A DNA stretch of 64,000 nucleotides from Rhizobium bangladeshense (GTDB lineage: Bacteria > Pseudomonadota > Alphaproteobacteria > Rhizobiales > Rhizobiaceae): contig NZ_CP071615.1 in the NCBI RefSeq assembly GCF_017357245.1, forward strand, positions 62,001 through 126,000, in the 5' to 3' direction. The notes under the pieces are model-generated. The model saw nothing but the letters and a program-made list of their open reading frames with translations, was not told where the DNA came from and did not search any database. Both the position numbers and the translations under genes were made by a program. Numbering within the stretch: the first letter of the stretch is position 1; each line of letters starts with the position of its first letter. Of the stretch, positions 54,956-63,909 are shown one piece after another.

Positions 54956-55421
54956 GCGTCTCATCGTGATGTTCTGCGTCCTTGCTCGAGAGAAATTCGG
55001 AGGAATAGAGGAGTTCTTCAGTGAGATGGCCGCCCAATCGCTTGCAAAGGGTCTTCATCACCAATCGGATCGGCTTGTTGTCTTTATCGACAGAGGCCTC
55101 TACAAAACGTGCACCATGTGAGACCTCTCGTTTGACCGCAAATTCAAGCAATTCGAGGCCCAGCGCCGCAATTCCATGGCGAGGTTTTGTGGCTGTCTGC
55201 CATAAGAAGTATGAATCCGGCCTCTCCGGGGAGCGAAACGCCGTGAGAAACGCAATCACTTCATCATCGCGGAGAGCCACTGCAGATTGTCAAGAGAAGT
55301 GTGTGCACCAGAGAGCATACGTGTAGTTGCTATTCTTATCCAGATGAGTAGTGCCTTGAACGAGGCTGGCAATTTCTTTGGCATGCGCGAGCTTGGGACT
55401 TTCGAAACGAACATCGTTCAT
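54956..55421 (-). pseudogene. ectA: Diaminobutyrate acetyltransferase-like gene (ectA family) with an internal stop
   Basis: From the ATG at 55421 the frame reads MNDVRFESPKLAHAKEIASL, then HLDKNSNYTYALWCTHFS and a TGA at 55290-55292 (codon 44). After it the same frame continues QSAVALRDDEVIAFLTAFRS, PERPDSYFLWQTATKP and ETSVDK-like GNAT sequence to HHDETL, where the IS3 begins. The order (NSxY.Y.LxCxHFS, then PERPD.xFxWQ) is that of EctA, which acetylates L-2,4-diaminobutyrate. A single nonsense change plus loss of the last residues inactivates it. It lies between the MFS gene and the carrier-protein genes on the same strand. Confidence 0.8.
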
Positions 55422-55462
55422 GGCTTTAATTCCCAGAGTGAGAGTACGATAGGATGATACGA

Positions 55463-56716
55463 TCAGCTGGTCGCGATCACGTTCCGCGCTTTGTACTTAC
55501 TTGCGAAGACGATACCGGTAGCTATCAGGCAGAGAACACCAGAGGCGTACCAGAGAGGGTTGTAGCTGCCGTGCTCGAGCCATAGGATGCTCCCGTAATA
55601 GGCCATGGCGCCAGCGCCAATCTGATGGAACGCGTTCACCCATCCGAAAACTGCTGGACCGTCGTCATTGTAAACGCGGTTGCAAATGGCAATAACCGGG
55701 GGAACGGTGGCAACATCCATGATGCCAAAAACAATGGCGAAGGTTATAATCTCCGCACCAAAGTCTCCCGTAAGGACGAACGGCAGAGAAAGGAGCGTGA
55801 GTGCCCTGACAGCAAACGCTACTGCCAGGATAATTTGAACACTAACTCGGTCAGTGAGCCATCCAGATATTGTCGTTCCCAATACGTTGAAAACGCCTAC
55901 GAGGAGTAAGACCGAAGAGGCTGCTGTAACAGTCAACCCGCAGATACTGGCGGCAAGAGTAAAGTGGCTCCACATGATGCCGTTGGTCGTGGCGCCGCAA
56001 ATCATAAACAGAGCAGCGAGAACCCAAAAAATCCAGGTCTTTGCGGCGCCCGACAATCCGCTGAACAGAGCCGGGCCGATTGGGCCACAATATCGGGCGT
56101 TGGGGGCTTCAGCATGGCCACGAAGAAGAAATACATTTGCAAGAATTGCCAGTGCCGCAATGCCAGCCGAGCCGATGAGCGGTGCACGCCAGCCAAAAAT
56201 GCTCATGACCTCGGACCAAAACGGAAGGAGAGCAAACTGCCCAAATACGCTTGAGGCAACTAGGCAACCTGAAATTGCTCCTTGCTGGCGTGGAAACCAG
56301 ATGCTGACGATGAGGCTACCATATGCCATCGTCAGGCATCCCGTCCCAATGCCAATGATGATGCCCCATGCAAAATTAAACATAAGCGGATTTGGGACTA
56401 GAGCCATACCGCTTCCAGTGACAAGCATAAGGAGCGCGATGTTTGCCACCTTAGCAATACCGAAGCGACGCATCGCGTAGATCGCAAATGGAGCCGTTAA
56501 CCCATACAGGATCATATTGAGCGCAATTCCCGGCGAAATGGATGATACGCTCCACCCTAGCTGCTTTACGAAATTGGTCGTTAGCAGCCCTGCAAGAGTT
56601 GTATAGGAGCCGGCCGAGACAATGCTGGTAATCCCCGCTATCAATATGCCCAGTTGCCCTCCACAAGTGGAGACATTGTTATCGACAGGTGGATGTGTTG
56701 GGTGAATGCAGGACAT
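55463..56716 (-). CDS. MFS transporter (OFA/monocarboxylate-like)
   Basis: This 417-residue membrane protein has about twelve helices and loops typical of the oxalate/formate antiporter and monocarboxylate group (GIGTGCLTMAYGSLIVSIWFP, then the second-half GWLTDRVS motif). I start at the ATG at 56716; the frame to 56785 crosses into the neighbouring IS3. It is the first gene of the minus-strand ectA/ligase/carrier/ectC-like set and could export the product or import a precursor. It is intact. Confidence 0.88.
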   Translation of the reverse strand: MSCIHPTHPPVDNNVSTCGGQLGILIAGITSIVSAGSYTTLAGLLTTNFVKQLGWSVSSISPGIALNMILYGLTAPFAIYAMRRFGIAKVANIALLMLVTGSGMALVPNPLMFNFAWGIIIGIGTGCLTMAYGSLIVSIWFPRQQGAISGCLVASSVFGQFALLPFWSEVMSIFGWRAPLIGSAGIAALAILANVFLLRGHAEAPNARYCGPIGPALFSGLSGAAKTWIFWVLAALFMICGATTNGIMWSHFTLAASICGLTVTAASSVLLLVGVFNVLGTTISGWLTDRVSVQIILAVAFAVRALTLLSLPFVLTGDFGAEIITFAIVFGIMDVATVPPVIAICNRVYNDDGPAVFGWVNAFHQIGAGAMAYYGSILWLEHGSYNPLWYASGVLCLIATGIVFASKYKARNVIATS

Positions 56717-56815
56717 TGAGGATTGATCCGGGCTCGACGTAGCATACTGTAGTGGCCCCCTAAATCCCCGGACACGATCTCCCACTTGTTAAGTGTTAGG
56801 AGTAATGTGCCCATT

Positions 56816-57208
56816 ATGACCAGTCACATACCTAAGATAGAAGTGCTGTCCGGCCCGGAGCGCCGCCGTCGCTGGTCGACAGCGGAAAAGCTCGCGATAG
56901 TCCAGGAGACCTACGAGCCTGACGTCACGGTCAGCATCGTTGCCCGACGGCATGGCATTCAGCCGAACCAGTTGTTCGCCTGGCGCAAACTAGCGGCGCA
57001 GGGTGCGCTGACGGCGACGGCATCACAGGAAGAGGTCGTCCCGGCATCCGAATACAGGGCACTTCAAAACCAGGTGAAAGAGCTGCAGCGCCTCCTCGGC
57101 AAAAAGACGATGGAAGGCGAAATCCTCAAGGAAGCGCTTGAGATAGCATCAGGGTCAAAAAAACACCTGTTGCGCTCGCTCTCGTTGCCGAAGGACGGTT
57201 CGCGATGA
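56816..57208 (+). CDS. IS3-family transposase OrfA
   Basis: This 130-residue OrfA starts MTSHIPKIEVLSGPERRRRW at 56816 and has the helix-turn-helix EKLAIVQETYEPDVTVSIVA (RRHGIQPNQLFAWRK). A coiled-coil (NQVKELQRLLGKKTMEGEIL) follows. The ATGA overlap with OrfB at 57205 allows coupling. Confidence 0.9.
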   Translation: MTSHIPKIEVLSGPERRRRWSTAEKLAIVQETYEPDVTVSIVARRHGIQPNQLFAWRKLAAQGALTATASQEEVVPASEYRALQNQVKELQRLLGKKTMEGEILKEALEIASGSKKHLLRSLSLPKDGSR

Positions 57209-58035
57209 CGGCGGTGTGCGAAACCCTGGGTGTCGCCCGATCCAACATCGCCGAACGTGTGAAGCAACGCCCTTCAAAATCCCGAGGGCGGCCGCCGCTC
57301 GCCGATCAGGAACTGCTGGATGAGATCAAGACGATCATCGACGACATGCCGACCTACGGATATCGGCGGGTTCACGCGATCCTTTGCCGTAAAGCCCGCA
57401 GCGAAAACCGCACATGGCCAAATGCCAAACGCGTCTACCGGGTGATGAAGGTTCACGGCATGCTTCTTCAGCGCCACACCGGTGCAATTGACACCCGTCG
57501 CCACGATGGCCGCGTCGCCGTCGAGCAATCCAATCTGCGTTGGTGTTCAGACGGCTTCGAAATCGGCTGCGACAACAAGGAGAAGGTCCGCGTTGCCTTC
57601 GCTCTCGACTGCTGTGATCGCGAGGCCATTGCCCATGTCGCGACAACCGAGGGCATTAAGAGCGAGGACGTCCAGGACCTTGTCATCACCGCCGTTGAGA
57701 ACCGCTTCGGTCTCATCAACACCCTTCCAAAGCCAATCGAATGGCTGACTGACAACGGCTCCTGCTTCATCGCAAAGGACACCAGATCGCTGCTCATCGA
57801 TATCGGCATGGAGCCGTGTTCAACGCCCGTTCGCAGCCCTCAGTCCAACGGAATGGCCGAGGCCTTCGTCAAAACCTTTAAGCGCGATTACGTCTCGGTG
57901 AACCCCTTACCGGACGCTATAACCGTCATCGCGCAACTGCCCTCATGGTTCGAACACTACAATACCCTTCACCCGCATAAGGCATTGGGGTATCGCTCGC
58001 CTCGTGAGTTCTTAAACCGTCAAACAGAAACCTGA
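57205..58035 (+). CDS. IS3-family transposase OrfB
   Basis: This 276-residue integrase has the DDE motifs (WCSDGFEIGCDNKEKVRVAF, WLTDNGSCFIA, and the glutamate in NGMAEAFVKTFKRDYV) and the HYNTLHPHKALGYRSPREF tail. It appears intact. Confidence 0.92.
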   Translation: MTAVCETLGVARSNIAERVKQRPSKSRGRPPLADQELLDEIKTIIDDMPTYGYRRVHAILCRKARSENRTWPNAKRVYRVMKVHGMLLQRHTGAIDTRRHDGRVAVEQSNLRWCSDGFEIGCDNKEKVRVAFALDCCDREAIAHVATTEGIKSEDVQDLVITAVENRFGLINTLPKPIEWLTDNGSCFIAKDTRSLLIDIGMEPCSTPVRSPQSNGMAEAFVKTFKRDYVSVNPLPDAITVIAQLPSWFEHYNTLHPHKALGYRSPREFLNRQTET

Positions 58036-58151
58036 TCCTGTCCGGTTTTTAAGGGGCAACTCCACATACTTCGTTCATAAATTCGTTGGCTCCTGAATGC
58101 TATTTGGAGTAGAGCGATTCACAAACGATATTAACTAAAGCGAGGCTAAGC

Positions 58152-59129
58152 GTGCCTAACGTATCGAAAGCTCCGCGCGGCATTCCCCCCTTAAACTGGC
58201 TTCGCGCCTTTGAAACTGTTTCGCGGCATATGAGCTTCAAAAAGGCAGCCGAAGAACTCAACGTGACACCTGCGGCAATCAGCCAGCAGGTGCGCCAACT
58301 CGAAGATTATTTTGAGATAAGGTTGTTCGATCGTAACCCGCGAGCGCTTGCGTTGACGAGAGTTGGAGAACTTGCAGTGCCGTTATTGGCGGCAGGAATG
58401 AACAACATTTCTGGCGCGTGTGATGCAATGCAGAACGCACGGCCCAAAGATTATATTGTGGTTACGGCACCGCCTTCGTTCAGCATGAAATGGCTAGTTC
58501 CTCGACTGGAGGATTTTAGGCAGGCGCACCCGGAAGTCGAAGTGAGAATAGACGCGCGCGATGATTTAGTGGATTTAAAAAAAGGCTCGGCCGATGTAGG
58601 GATCCGTTACGGCACTGGCAAATATTCTGACCTGCAGGTTGAAAAGCTTTTCCAAGACGTTTATTTCCCGGTTTCTAGCGCGAAACTTTTTCAAACGAAC
58701 GGACGAGCGCTTAAGCTGGCTGATCTGAAGCATCATCGTTTGTTGCATGTGGATTGGCCCGCGCTGGCATCAGCTGCTCCCAATTGGCAAATGTGGTTAA
58801 AAGCGGCGAATATCTCGCACCCTGATGCTTTTCAAGGTCATAGGTTTCCAAGCGAGATGATGGCATTAGATGCCGCTATCTCTGGATTCGGTATCGCCTT
58901 GGTTAGCAGCAAAATTGCTGCAATTGACATAGAGGCCGGTCGGTTGGTTAGGCTATTCTCAGATCAGGCCCCTATCCAAACGGGGTTTCAATACTATTTC
59001 GTTCGACTAAATGACACAAAGCCCCGTAAGGAAGTGGCAACGTTTTGCAATTGGCTGCGTGCAAATAGCGCCGCCGAAAATCGATTTCCTTTAAACCGTA
59101 ACATTAGCCGCACTTTGCCTCACGAATAA
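58152..59129 (+). CDS. LysR-family transcriptional regulator (GcvA-like)
   Basis: This 325-residue LysR protein starts with GTG or the downstream reading MPNVSKAPRGIPPLNWLRAF. The winged helix (SFKKAAEELNVTPAAISQQV) and the binding domain beginning ARPKDYIVVTAPPSFSMKWL are of the GcvA/AmpR branch. It is transcribed toward the MFS_3 gene 332 bases downstream and might control it; no operator was found by eye. Base composition is a little more AT-rich than its neighbours, perhaps a sign of separate origin. Confidence 0.92.
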   Translation: MPNVSKAPRGIPPLNWLRAFETVSRHMSFKKAAEELNVTPAAISQQVRQLEDYFEIRLFDRNPRALALTRVGELAVPLLAAGMNNISGACDAMQNARPKDYIVVTAPPSFSMKWLVPRLEDFRQAHPEVEVRIDARDDLVDLKKGSADVGIRYGTGKYSDLQVEKLFQDVYFPVSSAKLFQTNGRALKLADLKHHRLLHVDWPALASAAPNWQMWLKAANISHPDAFQGHRFPSEMMALDAAISGFGIALVSSKIAAIDIEAGRLVRLFSDQAPIQTGFQYYFVRLNDTKPRKEVATFCNWLRANSAAENRFPLNRNISRTLPHE

Positions 59130-59461
59130 GCTAGCACAGCTCCCACGGTAGGCGCCGAAGTTTAGGCTGCTCGAAAGCTCAACCCTTTGGCGTTAATTCA
59201 ATGGAGCGACGCTTCACGCTCGCGTCGACTGATCAGAGACGGTAGCGAGGCGCTAGCGCTCCTGATCAATATCGCTATCAAGGCCGGATGATCAGCGCCG
59301 CGATGGGCCAGGAAAGAGCCGTGGCTGCTATCGTGCCTTTTCGAGCCTTTAACGCAGCGTTCCTGCAGCGACACGCTCAAAACGGCGAAATCCGCCCTGC
59401 GGTGACGGGTACTCTGTTGCGTCCCAGGGACATTTTAGGAGTCTGAAAGAGACACGACGAA
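59130..59461. other. Intergenic region before MFS_3 copy 2
   Basis: No gene is supported. A GG-N10-GC element (TGGCTGC, four bases, GTGCC at about 59320) is too weak to call a sigma-54 promoter. Confidence 0.35.
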
Positions 59462-61105
59462 ATGCAGCATGCCGATCCCCAATCCGGTGTTTCGACCACC
59501 TTGGCTCCTCTCCGGAATCCCGCATTTCGCGCGATCTGGACGGCCTCGCAAATATCCAGTCTCGGATGGCTCGTGCAAACCGTGGCCATCAGTTGGCTGA
59601 TGGTGACCATTTCGGCGTCCGACCTGATGGTCGCCCTGGTGCAGGCTGCCTCGACATTGCCGGTATTTTTCCTGTCGATCCTCGCCGGCGCCATTGCCGA
59701 CAATTTTAGCCGCCGATGGGTGATGTTTGCAGGACACTGCCTGTTGGCGCTGGCGTCAACGACGCTGGTGATTTCTGTGGGACTGGGATTTATCAGTCCC
59801 TGGCTCATCCTCGGACTGGGGTTCCTCGCCGGCTGCGGGTTCGCTTTGAATGATCCTGCCTGGCACGCTTCCATTGGCGATATCCTGCACAAGCGCGACA
59901 TTCCGGCCGCGGTGACGCTGACGTCTGTCGGATACAACATCGTGCGCAGCGTTGGTCCGGCCTTGGGCGGCGTAATCCTGGCTTTCTTCGGACCGCTCAC
60001 CGCTTTCGCCATAGCCGCGCTGTGCGATCTGACGCCGCTTGGTGCCATCTGGCGCACCAAATGGCACGTGCGCGCTTCGCCTCTCCCCCGTGAAAGAATG
60101 TCCACGGCGATCCACGACGGTCTGCGCTTCACGGCAATGTCCTTCGAGATCAGATCAGCGGTCGTCCGGGCGACTCTGTTCGGCTTGGCCAGTATCTCTA
60201 TCCTTGCACTGCTGCCTCTCGTCGTCCGCGACCGTTTGCAAAGCGGGCCGATCGTCTACGGTATTCTGTTGGCCGGCTTTGGCGGCGGGGCTTTCGCCGC
60301 CGGCATGTGCAACAGCTTCCTCCGGCGGATCATGTCTCAAAACAAGCTGGTGGCGGTCGCCTCTGTTGCCTGTGCGGCATGCTGCCTTTCCCTTGCTCTG
60401 ACATCGTCAGTCGCCGTGGCGGCTTTGGCGCTGGCACTCGGGGGTGCCGGATGGCTGATTACGTGGACTGGCATCGACGTCGCGGTGCAGCTGGCCAGTC
60501 CAAGATGGGTTGTCGGCCGCACGCTCTCGATCTATTACGCCTTGAGTGCCGGCGGCATGGCGGCTGGCAGCTGGGTCTGGGGAACCGTCGCCCAGAACTA
60601 CTCCTTGACCTGGGCTCTGGAGGGCGCGTCAGGAGCTCTGCTGCTGGTCGCGGCAACGGGACTACTGTTCCCCGTGCGTCCATGGGAAGAAGCGGACCAG
60701 GAGAGTTCGGATTTCCATCCGCCCGACTTGGCACTCGATCTGAAGCCCAGAAGTGGTCCGATCGGCGTCAAAATCGAGTATTCCATATCCGAAGAGAACA
60801 TTGAGGCGTTTCTGGGTTGCATGCGCGCAAGACGGCATGTTCAAAGCCGGGCCGGTGCCCGAAACTGGACGCTGCAGCGCAACCTGCAAACGCCGTCAGT
60901 TTGGACGGAGACATTCCGCACGCCAACCTGGATGGATTTTCTTCGCCTCAACCATCGGCTTACGGCCGCGGACAAGGACCTCGGCGAGCAGCTCCAGGCC
61001 CTGCATGATGGAGAGCGTCCGCCGCAAACGGTGCTTTCGGTCGAGCGTACGACAGAGGCCGCCAGGACCCGGCCCATCGAAGTCGTTTCGCGGCTTCTGA
61101 GATGA
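59462..61105 (+). CDS. MFS_3-family exporter with C-terminal ABM-like domain (copy 2)
   Basis: This 547-residue protein is a close paralogue of the exporter at 8672 (PLRNPAFRAIWTASQISSLG, GAIADNFSRRWVMF, AGCGFALNDPAWHASIGDIL). The C-terminal soluble domain starts at LDLKPRSGPIGVKIEYSI and includes RNWTLQRNLQTPSVWTETFR. It is intact. It stands before a UPF0262 gene and MFS_3 copy 3, giving an exporter pair with a small protein between. Confidence 0.9.
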   Translation: MQHADPQSGVSTTLAPLRNPAFRAIWTASQISSLGWLVQTVAISWLMVTISASDLMVALVQAASTLPVFFLSILAGAIADNFSRRWVMFAGHCLLALASTTLVISVGLGFISPWLILGLGFLAGCGFALNDPAWHASIGDILHKRDIPAAVTLTSVGYNIVRSVGPALGGVILAFFGPLTAFAIAALCDLTPLGAIWRTKWHVRASPLPRERMSTAIHDGLRFTAMSFEIRSAVVRATLFGLASISILALLPLVVRDRLQSGPIVYGILLAGFGGGAFAAGMCNSFLRRIMSQNKLVAVASVACAACCLSLALTSSVAVAALALALGGAGWLITWTGIDVAVQLASPRWVVGRTLSIYYALSAGGMAAGSWVWGTVAQNYSLTWALEGASGALLLVAATGLLFPVRPWEEADQESSDFHPPDLALDLKPRSGPIGVKIEYSISEENIEAFLGCMRARRHVQSRAGARNWTLQRNLQTPSVWTETFRTPTWMDFLRLNHRLTAADKDLGEQLQALHDGERPPQTVLSVERTTEAARTRPIEVVSRLLR

Positions 61106-61464
61106 TGACGACATGATCCCATCAAAGAATGAACAGGTGTGTTTGCAATGGGCTTCCTTCCCCGGCAGTCTGGCGGACATCACTTCGACCAAAGCCAAAT
61201 CAAATTCGCCTGCTTCAGCTCCTGACCTGCAATTGGCACTACTCCGTGCCACGCAGGTCCACTCGGCTGCCGTTGATCCTTCTTCAGCGGCTGCCGCTTT
61301 TTCTCGGTGCGTTCAGGCAGCTCAACCAAATGTTCTTTCCCGTCCGCCTCCCAAGGCAACGTGGCTGTCGTCGGACCTGTTTCGACGGCAGCCACATCTC
61401 ACTGTATTGCCGGACGGTTTCGCGAAGTGGCGAAGGCAAACGATGTACCGAAGCGGAGCCTGCT
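61106..61464. other. Spacer between MFS_3 copy 2 and the UPF0262 gene
   Basis: Open frames at 61113 and 61129 cover this spacer but have no recognisable features and seem to be extensions of the real gene to the right. The purpose of this long leader is not evident. Confidence 0.35.
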
Positions 61465-62010
61465 ATGACGACCGCGACCACCTCTTCGTCCAGCTTTCGA
61501 CTTTGTGCGGTTTCTCTCGACGGGTCGTTCGGAAGGCAGACGGACAAAGACCATAAGCGCGAACAGGCAGTCGCGATTTTTGACCTCCTGGACAACAATA
61601 GCTTTGCACCCGTTGGTCACGACGGTGGACCCTATCGGCTGTGCCTAGCAGTGGCCGACAGGCGGCTGGTCATGACCGTCACCACCGAGACCGGGGCGCC
61701 AGTCCTTTGTCACCATTTGTTGCTCACCTCGTTCCGCCGGCTTCTTAGGGATTACAGCCTTGTCTGCGACAGTTACTCGGATGCAATGGTCGGCTCGGTG
61801 CCCCACAGGCTCGAGGCCATCGACATGGGACGCCGGGCCATTCACAACGAAGCATCCGAGCTGCTCAGAGAACGCCTCAGATCCAGGATCGATGTCGATC
61901 TGGAGACCGCCCGTCGGCTGTTCACCCTTCTCCATATCCTGATTGAGCCGGACGCTCCCTGTCGGCGCATTGAACACGAACCGAAGCCATATTGCAGTCC
62001 CGGAAGCTGA
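61465..62010 (+). CDS. UPF0262 family protein
   Basis: This 181-residue protein matches the alphaproteobacterial UPF0262 family: RLCAVSLDGSF, REQAVAIFDLLDNNSFAPVG, GGPYRLCLAVADRRLVMTV, LTSFRRLLRDYSLVCDSYSD, EAIDMGRRAIHNEASELLRE and DVDLETARRLFTLLHIL. The usual length is about 160; here the C terminus is about 20 residues longer. The chromosomal gene is normally near hisD and has no known function. I chose the ATG at 61465 from the family start. Lying 27 bases before MFS_3 copy 3, it is likely cotranscribed with it. Confidence 0.88.
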   Translation: MTTATTSSSSFRLCAVSLDGSFGRQTDKDHKREQAVAIFDLLDNNSFAPVGHDGGPYRLCLAVADRRLVMTVTTETGAPVLCHHLLLTSFRRLLRDYSLVCDSYSDAMVGSVPHRLEAIDMGRRAIHNEASELLRERLRSRIDVDLETARRLFTLLHILIEPDAPCRRIEHEPKPYCSPGS

Positions 62011-62037
62011 ACGAATAGAGCATGAGATGACCGGCAG

Positions 62038-63666
62038 ATGACCAGCACAGCCACCGAACATACCAGCCTGTTTGCGCCCCTTGAGAATCGCACCTTTCGA
62101 TCAATCTTCCTCGGATCTCAGCTTTCGAGCCTCGGCTGGCTGATGCAGACGGTAGCGCTTGGCTGGCTGATGGCCACGGTTTCAACCTCGGACGTGATGG
62201 TTGCCCTCGTTCAGGCTTCGTCGACCTTGCCAGCGTTCTTTCTGGCCGTCTTCGTCGGAGCGATTGCCGATAACTACAGCCGCCGCATGGTCATGATTGT
62301 CGGCCGGAGCCTGATGATGGCTGCTGCAGCGATGCTGACGATCATCATGGCGTTTGGCATTACTGATCCTTGGCTGATCCTCGCGTTCAGTTTTCTGGAC
62401 GGCTGCGGCATCGCTTTGAGCGATCCCGCGTGGCGAGCCTCGCTCGGAGATATTTTGGAACGTCGCCATCTGCCGGCTGCCGTCACTCTCCTCAATGTCG
62501 GGTTCAATACGGTTCGCAGCGTCGGTCCCGCTCTTGGGGGAATAATCGTTGCCGCTTTTGGTCCGCTTGTGACATTTGCACTCACCACGCTCAGCTTTAT
62601 CGCTCCCCTCACCGCTTTGTGGCGTAACAACTGGAAGGTCCAACGCTCGACTCTGCCGCGCGAAGCACTTAGGACGGCGATCTACGACGGTCTGCGCTTT
62701 ACGGCCATATCCTCGGAAATCAAGTCAACGATTGTGCGCGGGACGCTGTTCGGGTTCGCAGCCACTTCCACCTTGGCATTGCTGCCGCTTGTTGCACGCG
62801 ATGTCGTGAAGGGCGGACCGATCGGCTACGGCATCATGATGGGCGGTTTTGGCGCCGGCGCGCTTCTAGCCGGGCTGATCAATCCCAAACTTCGCAGACT
62901 GCTCACGCAGGAATGGATGGTGGTGCTCGCCTGTATTGGCTGTGCTGTCTGCGAGATATCCCTTTCATTCACGTCTTCGCTCGCCGTTGCAACGTTTTGC
63001 CTTGCCTTTGGCGGCGCCGGCTGGGTAACGGCATGGTCCGGGCTTGGCGTCAATGTGCAACTGGCAAGTCCGCGCTGGATCGTTGGCCGCACAATATCGA
63101 TCTACAGCGCCTTTACCTATGGCGGCATCGCTGCTGGGAGTTGGTTTTGGGGCACGATCGTTCAAAACCACTCGCTGCCGATGGCGCTCGGTTGGTCCGG
63201 TGTTGCGACCCTCTTGGTCGCAGCACTTGGGCTCAAACTGCCGATCAGCAATCGTTCTGAATCGGAACTGGAACCCTCAGGCAGCTTTAGCGCACCTGAG
63301 GTCGCGCTCGATCTGAAGCCAAGAAGCGGCCCCATCCTCGTCACGACGGAATATGTGATCGCTGACGAGAACGTGGACCGGTTCCTCGAGATCATGCAGA
63401 AGCGAAGATACGCCCAAAGCCGAGTGGGCGCACGGCAATGGACGCTGACCCGCGATGTGCAGGAGCCGTTACGCTGGTTGGAAACATTTCGAACGCCAAC
63501 CTGGACGGATTATCATCGACTGCACCATCGCCTGACGCAGGCGGATAAGGAACTGGATAATCAAGTTTTCGATCTAAGCAGTTGCCCCCCGCGAACGAGC
63601 ATTCTTGTCGAGCGAACCACTGCAGGCAAATCATCACCGCCGGTGCCTTATGTTTCGCAGAAATAA
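62038..63666 (+). CDS. MFS_3-family exporter with C-terminal ABM-like domain (copy 3)
   Basis: This 542-residue protein is the third paralogue (PLENRTFRSIFLGSQLSSLG, GAIADNYSRRMVMIVG, DGCGIALSDPAWRASLGDIL). The C-terminal domain starts LDLKPRSGPILVTTEYVI and ends near residue 520. Copies 2 and 3 share more with each other's context than with copy 1. Export of a small metabolite is the likely role; the substrate is unknown. Confidence 0.9.
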   Translation: MTSTATEHTSLFAPLENRTFRSIFLGSQLSSLGWLMQTVALGWLMATVSTSDVMVALVQASSTLPAFFLAVFVGAIADNYSRRMVMIVGRSLMMAAAAMLTIIMAFGITDPWLILAFSFLDGCGIALSDPAWRASLGDILERRHLPAAVTLLNVGFNTVRSVGPALGGIIVAAFGPLVTFALTTLSFIAPLTALWRNNWKVQRSTLPREALRTAIYDGLRFTAISSEIKSTIVRGTLFGFAATSTLALLPLVARDVVKGGPIGYGIMMGGFGAGALLAGLINPKLRRLLTQEWMVVLACIGCAVCEISLSFTSSLAVATFCLAFGGAGWVTAWSGLGVNVQLASPRWIVGRTISIYSAFTYGGIAAGSWFWGTIVQNHSLPMALGWSGVATLLVAALGLKLPISNRSESELEPSGSFSAPEVALDLKPRSGPILVTTEYVIADENVDRFLEIMQKRRYAQSRVGARQWTLTRDVQEPLRWLETFRTPTWTDYHRLHHRLTQADKELDNQVFDLSSCPPRTSILVERTTAGKSSPPVPYVSQK

Positions 63667-63909
63667 CCGGCTGCGGTTCGCCGTTGATCGAGGCACAAAG
63701 CCTAAGCGAGGCTGGAGATATGCCTCGATGGCGCGATGGCTCATTCGAAGCCAGAAGGATTGACGCGGCGGAAGGCTGGCATTCGGACGTTGACGGATAG
63801 ACGTGCGGAATAAGCCGACAACACACCATTGACGCTCGTTAAACCGCCGTGGGGATGTTTAGCCTGTCAATCGGCGTCCAAAATTCACCCCTTATCGGCA
63901 TCCAAATAT
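63667..63909. other. Intergenic region after MFS_3 copy 3
   Basis: Nothing recognisable was found in the 240 bases before the ISL3 end. Confidence 0.4.

Larger units (their letters stand above)
56752..58062 (+). mobile_element. IS3-family insertion sequence (IS2-like two-frame)
   Basis: Inverted ends, TGGCCCCCTAAATCCCCGGACA-type at 56753-56774 and its relaxed complement at 58039-58060 (CCGGTTTTTAAGGGGCAA), bound the element. It has OrfA and OrfB in overlapping frames and lies between the MFS gene and the LysR gene. Confidence 0.88.

Noticed and set aside
61113..61556. Frame of 147 codons before the UPF0262 gene
   Set aside because: It overlaps the UPF0262 start in another frame and shows no recognisable domain.
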